DNA from: an uncultured Eubacteriales bacterium
GTDB taxonomy: Bacteria > Bacillota > Clostridia > Christensenellales > Aristaeellaceae
Assembly (NCBI GenBank): GCA_900542445.1
Contig: UQNN01000003.1
Coordinates: forward strand, 124,001-188,000
Direction of reading: 5' to 3'
DNA length: 64,000 nucleotides
Shown in pieces: positions 7,788-15,912 of the stretch. Position 1 is the first letter of the stretch. Each line of letters opens with the position of its first letter. The position numbers and the translations under genes are program-made. Below the pieces are notes generated by a model. The model saw only the letters and a list, made by a program, of their open reading frames with translations. It did no database searches and was not told the origin of the DNA.

Positions 7788-9914
7788 ATGATCGCGATCG
7801 CATATACCGTTTTGTTCTGCGGCCTCGGCGTGCAGATGATCCGCTGGCTGATGCCGAAAAAAAGTCCGCCGGTTCGAGCGTGGCTGGGCGTTTCGCTGGG
7901 CGTGCTGATGGAAATGTGCCTTCCGGCGCTCTGCGCCAATCTGCTGGATTTCACGTTCGCCGCGCACATCGCGGCCGTCGCCGCGGCGCTGCTGCTGGCG
8001 GCGGTTTGTTATGCCGCGCGGGAAAAAGCGCCGCTGTGCGCCATGCGGGAAACGGACAGGCGACAGCTGGCCGTGATGGCCGCCGTGGGCGTTTCGCTGG
8101 GCGTGCTGATGGAAATGTGCCTTCCGGCGCTCTGCGCCAATCTGCTGGATTTCACGTTCGCCGCGCACATCGCGGCCGTCGCCGCGGCGCTGCTGCTGGC
8201 GGCGGTTTGTTATGCCGCGCGGGAAAAAGCGCCGCTGTGCGCCATGCGGGAAACGGACAGGCGGCAGCTGGCCGTGATGGCCGCCGTGGGCCTTCCGCTG
8301 ACGGCGCTCTCGGCCTATCTGCAATACACCCACTGCATCATGCCCGCGTCGGACGGGTCGTTCTGGTGCGGCCAATCCACCTACGGCGATCTGTGCATGC
8401 ATCTGTCGTTTATCACGTCGCTGGAAAACATGAGCTTTCCGCCGACTTACAATCTGCTGGCGGGGACGGCGCTTTCCTATCCGTATCTGACCGACGCGCT
8501 GAGCACGACGTTTTACATGCTCGGCGTGCCGCTGAACCTGTCGCTCGTCGTGCCGGGCACGCTGCTGATGGCGCTGACCTATGCGGGCTATATGCTGCTG
8601 GCGCAGCAGCTGCTCGGCAGGCGGCACAAGGCGGTCGCGGTCGCGGCGCTGCTGTTCTTTTTGAACGGGGGACTCGGTTTTCTCTATGATTTTGATTTGG
8701 CGTTTACGGACAATTTCGCCCGCATTCGCGAGATTTTCACCGGGTATTACAGAACGCCGGCCAATCAGCCCGACCTCAATCTGCGTTTTTCCAACGTCAT
8801 TGCGGACTTGATGATTCCCCAGCGCGCGCTGCTGGGCGGCTGGGCGATGGGCATTCCGGCCCTGTATCTGCTGATTTCCTCCGCGCGTGAAAAATCGTAT
8901 CGGCAGACGGCGCTGCTGGCGCTTTGGGCTTCCGCTCTGCCGCTGGTGCATACGCATACGTTCCTGGCGCTCGGCCTGTTTTCCGGCGGCTATCTGCTCG
9001 GCAATCTCGTTGAGCACAGGCAAGACCGGCGCGGCATTTTGATTCGCGCGGGGCTGTATCTGGGCGTGGTGCTGGCGCTGGCCCTGCCGCAGCTGATGGG
9101 CAACGCTGTCAAACAGACGCTGGAGGGCGGCTCGCTGCGGTTCCAGTTTAACTGGGTGAACAACAGCGGCGGATACGGATTCAAGGATTTCTATTTCTGG
9201 TTCTGGGTGAAAAACGCGGGTCTGCCGTTCATCCTCGTCGTCTGCGCGTGTCTGTGCGCCCGCAGGCGGGGTTATCTGGATATTGTGCTGGGCATGACGG
9301 CGATTTACGTCGTGGCCGAAACGATTCTCTTTCAGCCCAACGAATACGACAACAACAAGCTGTTTTACATCTGGTTCATGTTTGCCATGATTCTGGCCGC
9401 GGATTACGGCTCGCTGATCATGCAGAGGCTGGCAGGCCTGCCGGGGCGCGCGCTGCTCTGCGGGCTGTTTTTGTGGGCCAGCGTGTTTTCCGGCGCGCTG
9501 TCGCTGGGGCGGGAGGCGGTTTCGGGCTATCAGCTCTTTTCCGCCAACGCGGTTGCAGCGGGCGACTGGATTCGCGAAAACACCGACCGCGACGACGTGT
9601 TTTTGACCGGACAGCAGCACATTAACCCCGTCTGTTCGCTGGCGGGGCGGCAGATTATCTGCGGAAGCGACCTGTATGTGTTCTTTCACGGGCTGGATTA
9701 TGCCCAGCAGTCGGCGGATTGCAGGCGCTTTTACGAAAACCCGCGGGAAAATGCAGACGTGCTGACGAAGTACGACGTGCATTACATCTATGTGAGCGAC
9801 TACGAACGCGCGGAATTTGACGTGGATCTGGATGCGCTGGATGAGACGTATGAACTGATCTACGAAAACGACGACGTGCGCATTTACGACACGGGATGGA
9901 GAGAAACGCCGTGA
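7788..9914 (+). CDS. Polytopic membrane protein, GT-C glycosyltransferase-like, with an internal duplication
   Basis: A 708-residue protein with about 14 membrane helices and a soluble C-terminal domain (from about 590: GDWIRENTDRDDVFLTG, then an ICGSDLY segment). The layout resembles GT-C-fold, lipid-linked-sugar glycosyltransferases and YfhO-type proteins, but I see no decisive catalytic motif. Residues about 33-99 are repeated almost exactly at 100-166 by a 201-bp tandem duplication (7885-8286), adding two hydrophobic segments with the cassette CYAAREKAPLCAMRETDRR. Without it the protein would be about 641 residues. The ribosome site GAGGAA precedes ATG 7788. The next small gene overlaps its stop. 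Confidence 0.65.
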   Translation: MIAIAYTVLFCGLGVQMIRWLMPKKSPPVRAWLGVSLGVLMEMCLPALCANLLDFTFAAHIAAVAAALLLAAVCYAAREKAPLCAMRETDRRQLAVMAAVGVSLGVLMEMCLPALCANLLDFTFAAHIAAVAAALLLAAVCYAAREKAPLCAMRETDRRQLAVMAAVGLPLTALSAYLQYTHCIMPASDGSFWCGQSTYGDLCMHLSFITSLENMSFPPTYNLLAGTALSYPYLTDALSTTFYMLGVPLNLSLVVPGTLLMALTYAGYMLLAQQLLGRRHKAVAVAALLFFLNGGLGFLYDFDLAFTDNFARIREIFTGYYRTPANQPDLNLRFSNVIADLMIPQRALLGGWAMGIPALYLLISSAREKSYRQTALLALWASALPLVHTHTFLALGLFSGGYLLGNLVEHRQDRRGILIRAGLYLGVVLALALPQLMGNAVKQTLEGGSLRFQFNWVNNSGGYGFKDFYFWFWVKNAGLPFILVVCACLCARRRGYLDIVLGMTAIYVVAETILFQPNEYDNNKLFYIWFMFAMILAADYGSLIMQRLAGLPGRALLCGLFLWASVFSGALSLGREAVSGYQLFSANAVAAGDWIRENTDRDDVFLTGQQHINPVCSLAGRQIICGSDLYVFFHGLDYAQQSADCRRFYENPRENADVLTKYDVHYIYVSDYERAEFDVDLDALDETYELIYENDDVRIYDTGWRETP
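7885..8286 (+). repeat. In-frame tandem duplication of 201 bp inside a membrane-protein gene
   Basis: Copy 1 is 7885-8085 and copy 2 is 8086-8286. They differ at one base (A at 8063, G at 8264), so 200 of 201 bases match. The unit encodes 67 residues and keeps the frame. Such high identity means either a very recent duplication or an assembly error. Confidence 0.9.
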
Positions 9915-10132
9915 CGGAACGGTTTTTAAAGTATTCCCTGGAGCGGAACTGTAAAATCTGCGTCGTGCTGATGCAGGCGGGGCAGATGAAAAAGGTCAAT
10001 CTGCGCGTGACGGCTATCGGCGAAGATGGGTTTGACGCAGTGTTTTCCGGCCGGAAACGGCCCGTTCATGTTCGGATGGAGGACGTGCTCACCGCCGCTT
10101 ATGCGCGTGGGGATCAGGGTGCATTGGCGTGA
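9911..10132 (+). CDS. Small basic protein of unknown function
   Basis: A 73-residue protein (TERFLKYSLERNCKICVVLM, then MKKVNLRVTAIGEDGFDAVFSGRKRPVHVRMEDVLTAAYARGDQG). The pattern of short beta strands, with residues about 25-50 like an Sm/PRC-type barrel, suggests a small all-beta fold. I cannot name the family. I place the start at GTG 9911, where the codon overlaps the previous stop (GTGA) and GGAGAG lies 8 nt upstream. An in-frame ATG at 9896 lacks a ribosome site. It is probably translationally coupled to the upstream membrane protein and followed by cca 13 bp later. Confidence 0.6.
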   Translation: MTERFLKYSLERNCKICVVLMQAGQMKKVNLRVTAIGEDGFDAVFSGRKRPVHVRMEDVLTAAYARGDQGALA

Positions 10133-10145
10133 CGGAGAGGGTGCT

Positions 10146-11498
10146 ATGGCAAAAGAGATTCAGCGGGAAACGATTCGGCAGATCGCGCTGCGGGCGAAGG
10201 CGATGGGCGGCCGGGCGATGCTGGTCGGCGGCTGCGTGCGCGACGCGCTGCTTGGGCGGGAAAGCGCGGATATCGACTGCGAGGTTTACGGCCTTACGCC
10301 GGAACAGCTGCATGCGCTGGCGGCGCAATTCGGCACGGTGGATGAAAGCGGCGCGCGATACGGCATTTTTACCCTCAAAGATGCGGGGATTGATTTGGCC
10401 GTGCCGAGATTGGAGCGGCGGATCGGCCCGAAGCACGGCGATTTTGACGTGACGGCGAATCCGACGCTCTCTTTTGAACAGGCGGCCGCAAGGCGGGATT
10501 TCACCGTCAACGCCATTTTGCAGGATGCGCTGACGGGGGAAATCGTCGATCCGTTCGGCGGAGAGGTGGATTTGCGGCGGGGCATTCTGCGCGCGACGCC
10601 GGGCGAAGGCTTTTGCGACGATCCGCTCCGCGTGCTGCGGGGCGCGCAGTTCGCTTCAAGGTTTCATCTGTCGCCGGATGAAGAAACGCTTGCCAGGATG
10701 CGGACGATGAAAACGGACGATCTGTCGCCCGCGCGCGTGCTGGGCGAGATGAAAAAGGCGATGGCAGGCGATGCGCCGGACGTGTTTTTTGACGTGCTTC
10801 GTCAGGCGGGCGCGCTCGAACCGTGGTTCGGCGAGCTGGCGGCGCTCATCGATGTGCCGCAGCCATCGTGTTATCATCCGGAGGGCGACGCCTATATCCA
10901 CAGCATGCTGGTGCTGCATGCGGCCGCGCAGAAAAAGGCGCAGGCGGAAAAGCAGGAAGCCTTTGTTTATGCGGCGCTGACCCATGACCTGGGCAAAGCG
11001 ATCTCCACCACGCGGGGCGAAGACGGCGAATGGCATGCGAATGGGCACGAGAACACCGGTGTGCCGCTGGCGCGCGCCATGCTGGGGCGGCTCGGCGCGG
11101 GCAAAGAGATCATCGCCTATTGCGAAAACATGTGCCGCCTGCATATGCGCGCGCATGTCTGCTATTACGTGCAGGTGGAAGCGGGCAGAACCAATCTGCT
11201 GTTTGATGAATCCGTCTGCCCGCATGATCTTGCGCTGCTGGCCGCCTGCGATACGATGGGCAAGGGGAGCGCGGGCGGAGACGCGCCCAAAGAAGAAGCG
11301 TTTCTGATGGGACGCGTCAAAATCTATCAGGAGACGATCGCCGGAGGGATGCCGAGCGGCGGTATGCTGCTTGCGGGCGGCATGAAACCGGGGCCGGAAC
11401 TGGCTAAAGCACTGGGCGAAGCCCGGCGGCGCGCGCTGCTGGGCGAAGATGCTCAGGAAGCCGTAAAAGCGGTTTTGAAGCAGAGAAAATTTGAATAA
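10146..11498 (+). CDS. cca: CCA tRNA nucleotidyltransferase with HD domain
   Basis: A 450-residue class II CCA-adding enzyme that builds or repairs the 3'-CCA end of tRNA. The head has the nucleotidyltransferase signature GGCVRDALLG (about 23-32) followed by the two catalytic Asp of ADIDCEVYG. RRDFTVNAI (about 116-124) and DPLRVLRG belong to the neck and base-recognition region. The C-terminal half contains an HD domain (HSMLVLH, LTHDLGKAI), so it may also have phosphohydrolase activity as in multifunctional Cca. ATG 10146 has GGAGAGGG 5-9 nt upstream. Confidence 0.9.
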   Translation: MAKEIQRETIRQIALRAKAMGGRAMLVGGCVRDALLGRESADIDCEVYGLTPEQLHALAAQFGTVDESGARYGIFTLKDAGIDLAVPRLERRIGPKHGDFDVTANPTLSFEQAAARRDFTVNAILQDALTGEIVDPFGGEVDLRRGILRATPGEGFCDDPLRVLRGAQFASRFHLSPDEETLARMRTMKTDDLSPARVLGEMKKAMAGDAPDVFFDVLRQAGALEPWFGELAALIDVPQPSCYHPEGDAYIHSMLVLHAAAQKKAQAEKQEAFVYAALTHDLGKAISTTRGEDGEWHANGHENTGVPLARAMLGRLGAGKEIIAYCENMCRLHMRAHVCYYVQVEAGRTNLLFDESVCPHDLALLAACDTMGKGSAGGDAPKEEAFLMGRVKIYQETIAGGMPSGGMLLAGGMKPGPELAKALGEARRRALLGEDAQEAVKAVLKQRKFE

Positions 11499-11507
11499 AG
11501 GCGATAT

Positions 11508-11570
11508 AGGGTGGGAAGGCCGGAAAACTCAGGTTCCCGGCAGGGTTTGGGATGGAGCCCCAAGCGTTCC
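11508..11570 (-). repeat. Three-hairpin intergenic repeat, copy E (partial)
   Basis: Reverse orientation. An imperfect CCGG-AAAAC/GGTT-CCCGG hairpin (about 11518-11540) is followed by the GGGTTTGGGATGGAGCCCC end. The TTTATCGC-type hairpin is missing. It lies between cca and the TRIC gene. Confidence 0.6.
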
Positions 11571-11583
11571 CTGAAGGAGCAAT

Positions 11584-12231
11584 ATGACCGATATCAACGG
11601 AATTTTCAGTGTCTGCGAGGCTGTCGGAACGGCAGCCTTTGCCGTGTCCGGCGCAATGGTCGCCGTGGATAAGGGGACGGATATTTTCGGCGTGCTGTTG
11701 ATGGCCGTGTTCACCGCGCTGGGCGGCGGCACGCTGCGCGATATGCTCATCGGCTATTTCCCGCCGCGCATGTTTACCAATTTCCATTATGTGCTGCTCG
11801 CCTGTCTGTGTGCGATCGTCGTGTTTGCCATCGCAAGGACGTTTAAGGAGCGCTATGTCGCCCGCGAAAGAATGATCGAGCAGATCAACAACGTGTTCGA
11901 CGCCATCGGGCTTGGCGTGTTCGCCGTTTCCGGCGCGCGCATCGGCATGGAGGCGGGTTTTGCCGACAACATGTTTCTGACCACGTTCCTCGGCACGACC
12001 ACGGCCATCGGCGGCGGCATGATTCGCGACGTGCTGCTGCGTGAGATGCCGTTTGTGCTCAAAAAGCGCGTCTATGCCGTCGCGGCGATTCTCGGCGCGC
12101 TGGGCTATGCGCTGCTGCTGCGCGTCGGTCTGGGCGAAGTCGCGGCCTATGGGATGGGCATGTTGATTACCACGGCGGTGCGCATGCTGGCAACGGTGTT
12201 TAAGTGGAATCTGCCGAAAGCGCTGGAATGA
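11584..12231 (+). CDS. TRIC-type cation channel family protein (YicG/UPF0126)
   Basis: A 215-residue membrane protein with seven predicted helices arranged as two 3-helix repeats plus one. The two glycine-rich kinks that define the prokaryotic TRIC channels are both present: ALGGGTLRD near residue 50 and IGGGMIRDVL near 143. Bacterial members conduct monovalent cations as trimers; the physiological role is unclear. CTGAAGGAG precedes ATG 11584. The gene follows cca after a repeat and precedes ogt by about 15 bp, so cca, TRIC and ogt may be cotranscribed. Confidence 0.85.
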   Translation: MTDINGIFSVCEAVGTAAFAVSGAMVAVDKGTDIFGVLLMAVFTALGGGTLRDMLIGYFPPRMFTNFHYVLLACLCAIVVFAIARTFKERYVARERMIEQINNVFDAIGLGVFAVSGARIGMEAGFADNMFLTTFLGTTTAIGGGMIRDVLLREMPFVLKKRVYAVAAILGALGYALLLRVGLGEVAAYGMGMLITTAVRMLATVFKWNLPKALE

Positions 12232-12246
12232 GTTGGAGGTATGGCT

Positions 12247-12753
12247 GTGACTTTTATCCGGCATTACGATTCCCCTCTGGGCGGCGTGCTGCTCGCCGCG
12301 GACAATGCGGGATTGACGGGACTCTGGTTTAACGGCGCGAAATATTTTGCGGCCAATCTGCCTGAAGCGCGCGAAGAAAAGCGCACGCCGATTCTGGATG
12401 AAACGGCGCGCTGGCTGGATATCTATTTTGCAGGCGGACAGCCGGATTTCACGCCGCCGCTGCATTTGATCGGTTCGGATTTCAGACGGCGCGTCTGGAA
12501 GCGCCTGCTCGAAATTCCGTATGGGCAGACGACGACATACGGCGCGCTGCTGGGCGGCGGCATGAGCGCGCAGGCTGTCGGCGGCGCGGTTGGACACAAC
12601 CCGATTTCCATCATTGTGCCCTGTCATCGCGTGATAGGCGCAAACGGCAGCCTGACGGGCTATGCGGGCGGCATCGATAAAAAAATCGGCCTGCTGACGC
12701 TGGAGGGCGTAGATGTGGGGCGGCTGACCCTATCAAAATGCAAGACAAAATAA
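12247..12753 (+). CDS. ogt: Methylated-DNA--[protein]-cysteine S-methyltransferase
   Basis: A 168-residue suicide DNA-repair protein that removes O6-alkyl groups from guanine onto its own cysteine. The active-site motif IVPCHRVIG is present near residue 120, preceded by the helix-turn-helix with YGQTTTYGALL and the Asn hinge region VGHNPISI. I prefer GTG 12247 as start because GGAGG (12235-12239) is 7 nt from it and only 1 nt from the ATG at 12241; the difference is two residues. It lacks an N-terminal Ada-type sensor domain. A bidirectional terminator follows. Confidence 0.92.
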   Translation: MTFIRHYDSPLGGVLLAADNAGLTGLWFNGAKYFAANLPEAREEKRTPILDETARWLDIYFAGGQPDFTPPLHLIGSDFRRRVWKRLLEIPYGQTTTYGALLGGGMSAQAVGGAVGHNPISIIVPCHRVIGANGSLTGYAGGIDKKIGLLTLEGVDVGRLTLSKCKTK

Positions 12754-12789
12754 AATGTGTCCTGAAAAGAGGAAAAATGAATATGAGAA

Positions 12790-12815
12790 AAGCGCCCGGC
12801 CAAAATCGGGCGCTT
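12790..12815. terminator. Bidirectional terminator after ogt
   Basis: AAGCGCCCG (12790-12798) pairs with CGGGCGCTT (12807-12815). On the minus strand the hairpin is followed by TTTTCTC; on the plus strand by CACTTTTG. It separates the convergent ogt and the small membrane-protein gene. Confidence 0.75.
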
Positions 12816-12837
12816 CACTTTTGAAAAATGATGCGAT

Positions 12838-12869
12838 TTATCCACAAAAACAGAAAAGATTGTGGACAA
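12838..12869. other. Inverted pair of DnaA boxes
   Basis: TTATCCACA (12838-12846, perfect) faces TGTGGACAA (12861-12869) across 14 bp, 10 kb from the candidate origin. It overlaps the end of the next leftward gene by a few bases at most. It could be a DnaA titration or regulatory site, or a chance pair. Confidence 0.4.
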
Positions 12870-13166
12870 TCACGCTTCCGGCCGTTCCATGTTGTTTTCC
12901 TCATGAAGATGGCGGCGGCGGGAAGCCTTGAAATGCTGCGGAATGGTGCGGAAGCTCTTTTTGAGCTTGATGGACTGCACAAAGCAGAGCGCTACCAGCA
13001 GCAGCGAGACGATAAACAGGATATCCGTGTAGACAAAGCCGCGAATCGCGCAGACCAGCGTAATCAGAGCGCTCATCACGGTGATGACGAGCAGACCCAG
13101 CACGTTGAGTTTTCGGCGCAGAATGAAATTTTTGAAGCGCTGACGCTTGGATGGTTTTTGACTCAT
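12870..13166 (-). CDS. Small membrane protein, unknown function
   Basis: A 98-residue protein with a basic N-terminus (SQKPSKRQRFKNFILRRK), two membrane helices at about 22-42 and 47-66 (LGLLVITVMSALITLVCAI and DILFIVSLLLVALCFVQSI), and a basic, His-rich tail. I recognise no family. The start at 13166 is set by GGGGAGG 11 nt upstream; an in-frame ATG 63 bp further up lacks a ribosome site. It stands alone between two terminators, opposite in direction to ogt. Confidence 0.65.
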   Translation of the reverse strand: MSQKPSKRQRFKNFILRRKLNVLGLLVITVMSALITLVCAIRGFVYTDILFIVSLLLVALCFVQSIKLKKSFRTIPQHFKASRRRHLHEENNMERPEA

Positions 13167-13304
13167 GCGATGACGTTCCTCCCCGGAAAATGGCTGTTTA
13201 ACAAGCCGTATAGCGTATTCTTTCGCCAAAAAAAGGAAAACCCCTTTTAAATCTGCGTTAAGAAATCATAATCTGCGGGCGGTCAAACGGGAAAAACGGG
13301 GCGC

Positions 13305-13328
13305 TTTTTCCACAAAGCTGTGGAAAAA
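13305..13328 (-). terminator. Terminator after the M20 amidohydrolase gene
   Basis: TTTTTCCACA (13305-13314) pairs with TGTGGAAAAA (13319-13328) around a 4-nt loop. On the minus strand the A/T-rich stem supplies the U-run. The arms also read as DnaA boxes, but the position next to the stop favours a terminator. Confidence 0.6.
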
Positions 13329-14492
13329 TCAGCTTCTTGCGGCGCGCTCGGCATTGGCGGCCATCCACGCGACGCACAGCGGCAGCACATCCTCATCCAC
13401 CTTGAACATGCCGTGGTGATGGGCGTAGCAGCAATTCTTTTCCGGCGCGAGCATGCCGACCTGCACAAAGCAGCTGGGGGCGATAGCGCGGTAGGCGGCG
13501 AAGTCGTCGCCGAGCATGCAGGGTTCCTGTTTTTGAATTTTTTCCGGCGGAACGAGTTCGGCGGCGGTTTCGCGGGCGATTTGGCAGAGGGCTTCGTCGT
13601 TGACGACCACACCCGTCACTTCGTTGATGTCGATTTCGGCGGTGCAGCCGTAGGCGGCGCTCACGTCGGTGATGATGCGCTTGAAATGCTCGATGAGCCG
13701 CGCGTGCACGTTGTCGTCAAATGCGCGCAGCGTGCCCTCCAGCACGGCGTCCTGCGCGATGATGTTGCAGCGCGTGCCCGCGTGGAACGAGCCGACGGTG
13801 ACGACCACGCTGTCCATCGGGGAAGTGAAGCGGGAGACGATGGTTTGCAGCGACTGCACGACCGCCGCGCCCGCGGTGATCGCGTCTACGCACTGTTCCG
13901 GCGTTGCGCCGTGGCCGCCTTTGCCGTGGATGGTGATTTTGAACATATCCGGCTCGGCCCAGATGCCGCCTGGCGTGGCATGCAGCGTGCCGGTCGGATA
14001 CAGGCTCCAGACGTGCAGGCCGAAAAACGCGTCTACGTCGCTGACCAGTCCCGTTGCAATGACCTCGTCCGCGCCGTGTTCGCCCTCCTCGGCGGGCTGG
14101 AAGATGATCTTATAGGCGCCGCAAAGCTCGTCGGCATGCGCTTTGAGCAGGCGGGCGACATACACGCCGCAGGTGGTATGCGCGTCGTGGCCGCAGCCGT
14201 GCATCAGACCGTCGTGTTCGGATTTATAGGGCACGTCGCAAAGCTCCTGAAGTTGCAGCGCATCGGTATCGAAGCGCAGGCCGACGGTTTTGCCGGGCTT
14301 TGCGCCATGGATGACGGCGATGGTGATGTTGTCCTTCGGACAGAGCATGTCGATGCCGTGGGCTTTGAGCTGCTCGCGCACGCGCCGGTTGGTTCGGTTT
14401 TCAAAATGGGACGGTTCGGGATGGCGGTGGAGATCCTCGAAAAAGGCGCGCATTTCGCCTTCATACGCTTGGGCTTCATTCAAAAAATTCAT
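13329..14492 (-). CDS. M20 family amidohydrolase/aminoacylase
   Basis: A 387-residue metalloenzyme of the M20D type (hippurate hydrolase, N-acyl-amino-acid or indole-3-acetyl-amino-acid hydrolases). Visible signatures are the DTDAL segment after GLRF, the metal motif HGCGHDAHT (about 98-106), PAEEGEHGADEVI (about 132-144) and HHHGMFKVDED near the end. A dimerisation lid lies in the middle. The acyl substrate cannot be told from sequence. The start at 14492 (MNFLNEAQAYE) is uncertain because only AAGAAAG precedes it. Repeat copy F lies upstream of it, and gerAC lies beyond. Confidence 0.85.
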   Translation of the reverse strand: MNFLNEAQAYEGEMRAFFEDLHRHPEPSHFENRTNRRVREQLKAHGIDMLCPKDNITIAVIHGAKPGKTVGLRFDTDALQLQELCDVPYKSEHDGLMHGCGHDAHTTCGVYVARLLKAHADELCGAYKIIFQPAEEGEHGADEVIATGLVSDVDAFFGLHVWSLYPTGTLHATPGGIWAEPDMFKITIHGKGGHGATPEQCVDAITAGAAVVQSLQTIVSRFTSPMDSVVVTVGSFHAGTRCNIIAQDAVLEGTLRAFDDNVHARLIEHFKRIITDVSAAYGCTAEIDINEVTGVVVNDEALCQIARETAAELVPPEKIQKQEPCMLGDDFAAYRAIAPSCFVQVGMLAPEKNCCYAHHHGMFKVDEDVLPLCVAWMAANAERAARS

Positions 14493-14535
14493 GGCATTCA
14501 CGCTTTCTTGTAATGTACGGGGAGAGGAAAAAACG

Positions 14536-14610
14536 TTGGGGCGCTGCCCCAAACCCCGGCAGAAACCTGAGGTTTCTGCACTTCCCACTTTTGATTGCTG
14601 CGCAATCAAA
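14536..14610 (+). repeat. Three-hairpin intergenic repeat, copy F
   Basis: TTGGGGC/GCCCCAA (14536-14552), GCAGAAACC/GGTTTCTGC (14559-14579) and TTTGATTGC/GCAATCAAA (14590-14610), all perfect. This is one of the two cleanest copies. Confidence 0.9.
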
Positions 14611-14663
14611 GGGATGAAAACATGTTTCTCTGTTCAAAGAAAAAATCCTTTTTCGCTTTTGCG

Positions 14664-15833
14664 TTATTGCAGGATTTTTACGTCGGCGGTCACGCGGACG
14701 GGCAGGGTTTCATACTGCGCGGGCCAGTTCAGGCGCTCCCAGGCGGGAATATCGGGAAAAGCCCGAATGCGGATTTTGCCGAAACCGACGGCGTCGCAGG
14801 AGGCGGCCTGGAGTTTTTGCAGCACGTTGACGCAGTCCTGTGCAATTTCGGCGGCGAGTTCTTCTTCCGTGCGCTGCTGATTACCGGCGGAGAGGGTGAG
14901 CGTCAGGCGCAGAGAGACAAAGAGCGTGCCATCCGGATCGATTCTGCGTTTGACGCGGGTTTGCAGGCGGGTTTTATACTGCGCGCCGTCTATGACGGAG
15001 ACGCGGGTGCTGGCTTTGCCCGTCATCAAGCAGAAGAGACTGACTTCGTTTCCGGTGAGGGTGCCGGTCATACGCGGGCCGGAAAACAGCGCCGCGCCCA
15101 TGTATTCATTCGGCGCGGGCGCCGTTCGGGGCAGATGGCCTGGCAGGCGGTCGATATCTGTTTTGCCTTGCAGCAGCAGGATGTTGTCAAAGTCGTTGCC
15201 CGCGGCATAGACGGCTGCCGCGTCTGTCGCGGCGGATTCCATGGCGGCGATGACGGCGGAGAGATTTGGGCTGGGCGGGATGACGTCAAGCTGTTCATAG
15301 TGTTCAAACAGCACTTCAAGATACTTGGACAGGCGCAAGCCGAGCACGGCGCGCTGTCTGCGGATGAAATCGCCCGCATGATCCGGCGTGACGACGACGA
15401 CGGCTTCGTCGTTGGCGCGGTAGATGGCGTGAATCTGCTTGAGGATGGAGAGCGTCGCATCCGTTTCGGCCAGCGTCTGGCTGATGACGATTTCCTGCAG
15501 CTGGGAGAGATTGACGGTGCGCGGCGTGGTTGCGCCCAGCAGGCCCAGCGCGCGCAGGCAGCTCGGCGCGGTAGCGCTCAGGACGATGTAGCCTGTTTCG
15601 GTTTGTTCCAGATTTTCGGTTGAACCGGCTTCGCTTTGGGCGCCTGATGCCCCCGAAGCGGCGCTCTCCTGCGAGCCGGAAAGGGCTTTGACGGTGATGG
15701 TCAGGTTGCCTTCCGGCGCGGCGTCCACCGCCATCGCGATGACGAATAAGCTGCTCTCGATCTCCTGCCCGCCCGTGCAGCCGCCCAACAGCAGGGGCAG
15801 AAACGTGAGCAGCATCAACGCGATTTTTTTCAA
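14664..15833 (-). CDS. gerAC: Ger(x)C family spore germination lipoprotein (GerAC)
   Basis: A 389-residue C subunit of a nutrient germinant receptor. The N-terminus is a lipoprotein signal ending in the lipobox LLGGC (Cys about 19). Then follow the Ger(x)C N-terminal domain (GGQEIESSLFVIAMAVD, then TITVKALSG) and C-terminal domain. A low-complexity Ala/Ser/Gly insert (about 55-75) is unusual. Translation most likely starts at TTG 15833 (LKKIALMLL), with AAGGAG about 12 nt upstream. It is the last gene of gerAA-gerAB-gerAC and lies 66 bp from gerAB, separated by a short repeat hairpin. Confidence 0.88.
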   Translation of the reverse strand: MKKIALMLLTFLPLLLGGCTGGQEIESSLFVIAMAVDAAPEGNLTITVKALSGSQESAASGASGAQSEAGSTENLEQTETGYIVLSATAPSCLRALGLLGATTPRTVNLSQLQEIVISQTLAETDATLSILKQIHAIYRANDEAVVVVTPDHAGDFIRRQRAVLGLRLSKYLEVLFEHYEQLDVIPPSPNLSAVIAAMESAATDAAAVYAAGNDFDNILLLQGKTDIDRLPGHLPRTAPAPNEYMGAALFSGPRMTGTLTGNEVSLFCLMTGKASTRVSVIDGAQYKTRLQTRVKRRIDPDGTLFVSLRLTLTLSAGNQQRTEEELAAEIAQDCVNVLQKLQAASCDAVGFGKIRIRAFPDIPAWERLNWPAQYETLPVRVTADVKILQ

Positions 15834-15880
15834 AGCGTCGTCATCTCCTTACGGGTGAACCTTATCGTCGCGCTGTACGA

Positions 15881-15912
15881 CTCCTTCAGTCAGCTCCCTT
15901 TAAGAGGGAGCC
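15881..15912 (+). repeat. Short CTCCTTCAG repeat with hairpin between gerAB and gerAC
   Basis: CTCCTTCAGTCAG followed by CTCCCTTT/AAGAGGGAG. A close relative sits at 25229-25260. The stop codon and last three residues of gerAB fall inside it, so the repeat shaped the gerAB C-terminus. Confidence 0.6.

Noticed and set aside
7749..9782. A 677-codon minus-strand frame across the GT-C-like gene
   Set aside because: Shadow of a real gene; no family features, Arg/Gln/His-rich.
13305..13328. Two facing DnaA boxes
   Set aside because: They form the arms of a hairpin with a 4-nt loop immediately after a stop codon, so a terminator is the simpler reading.
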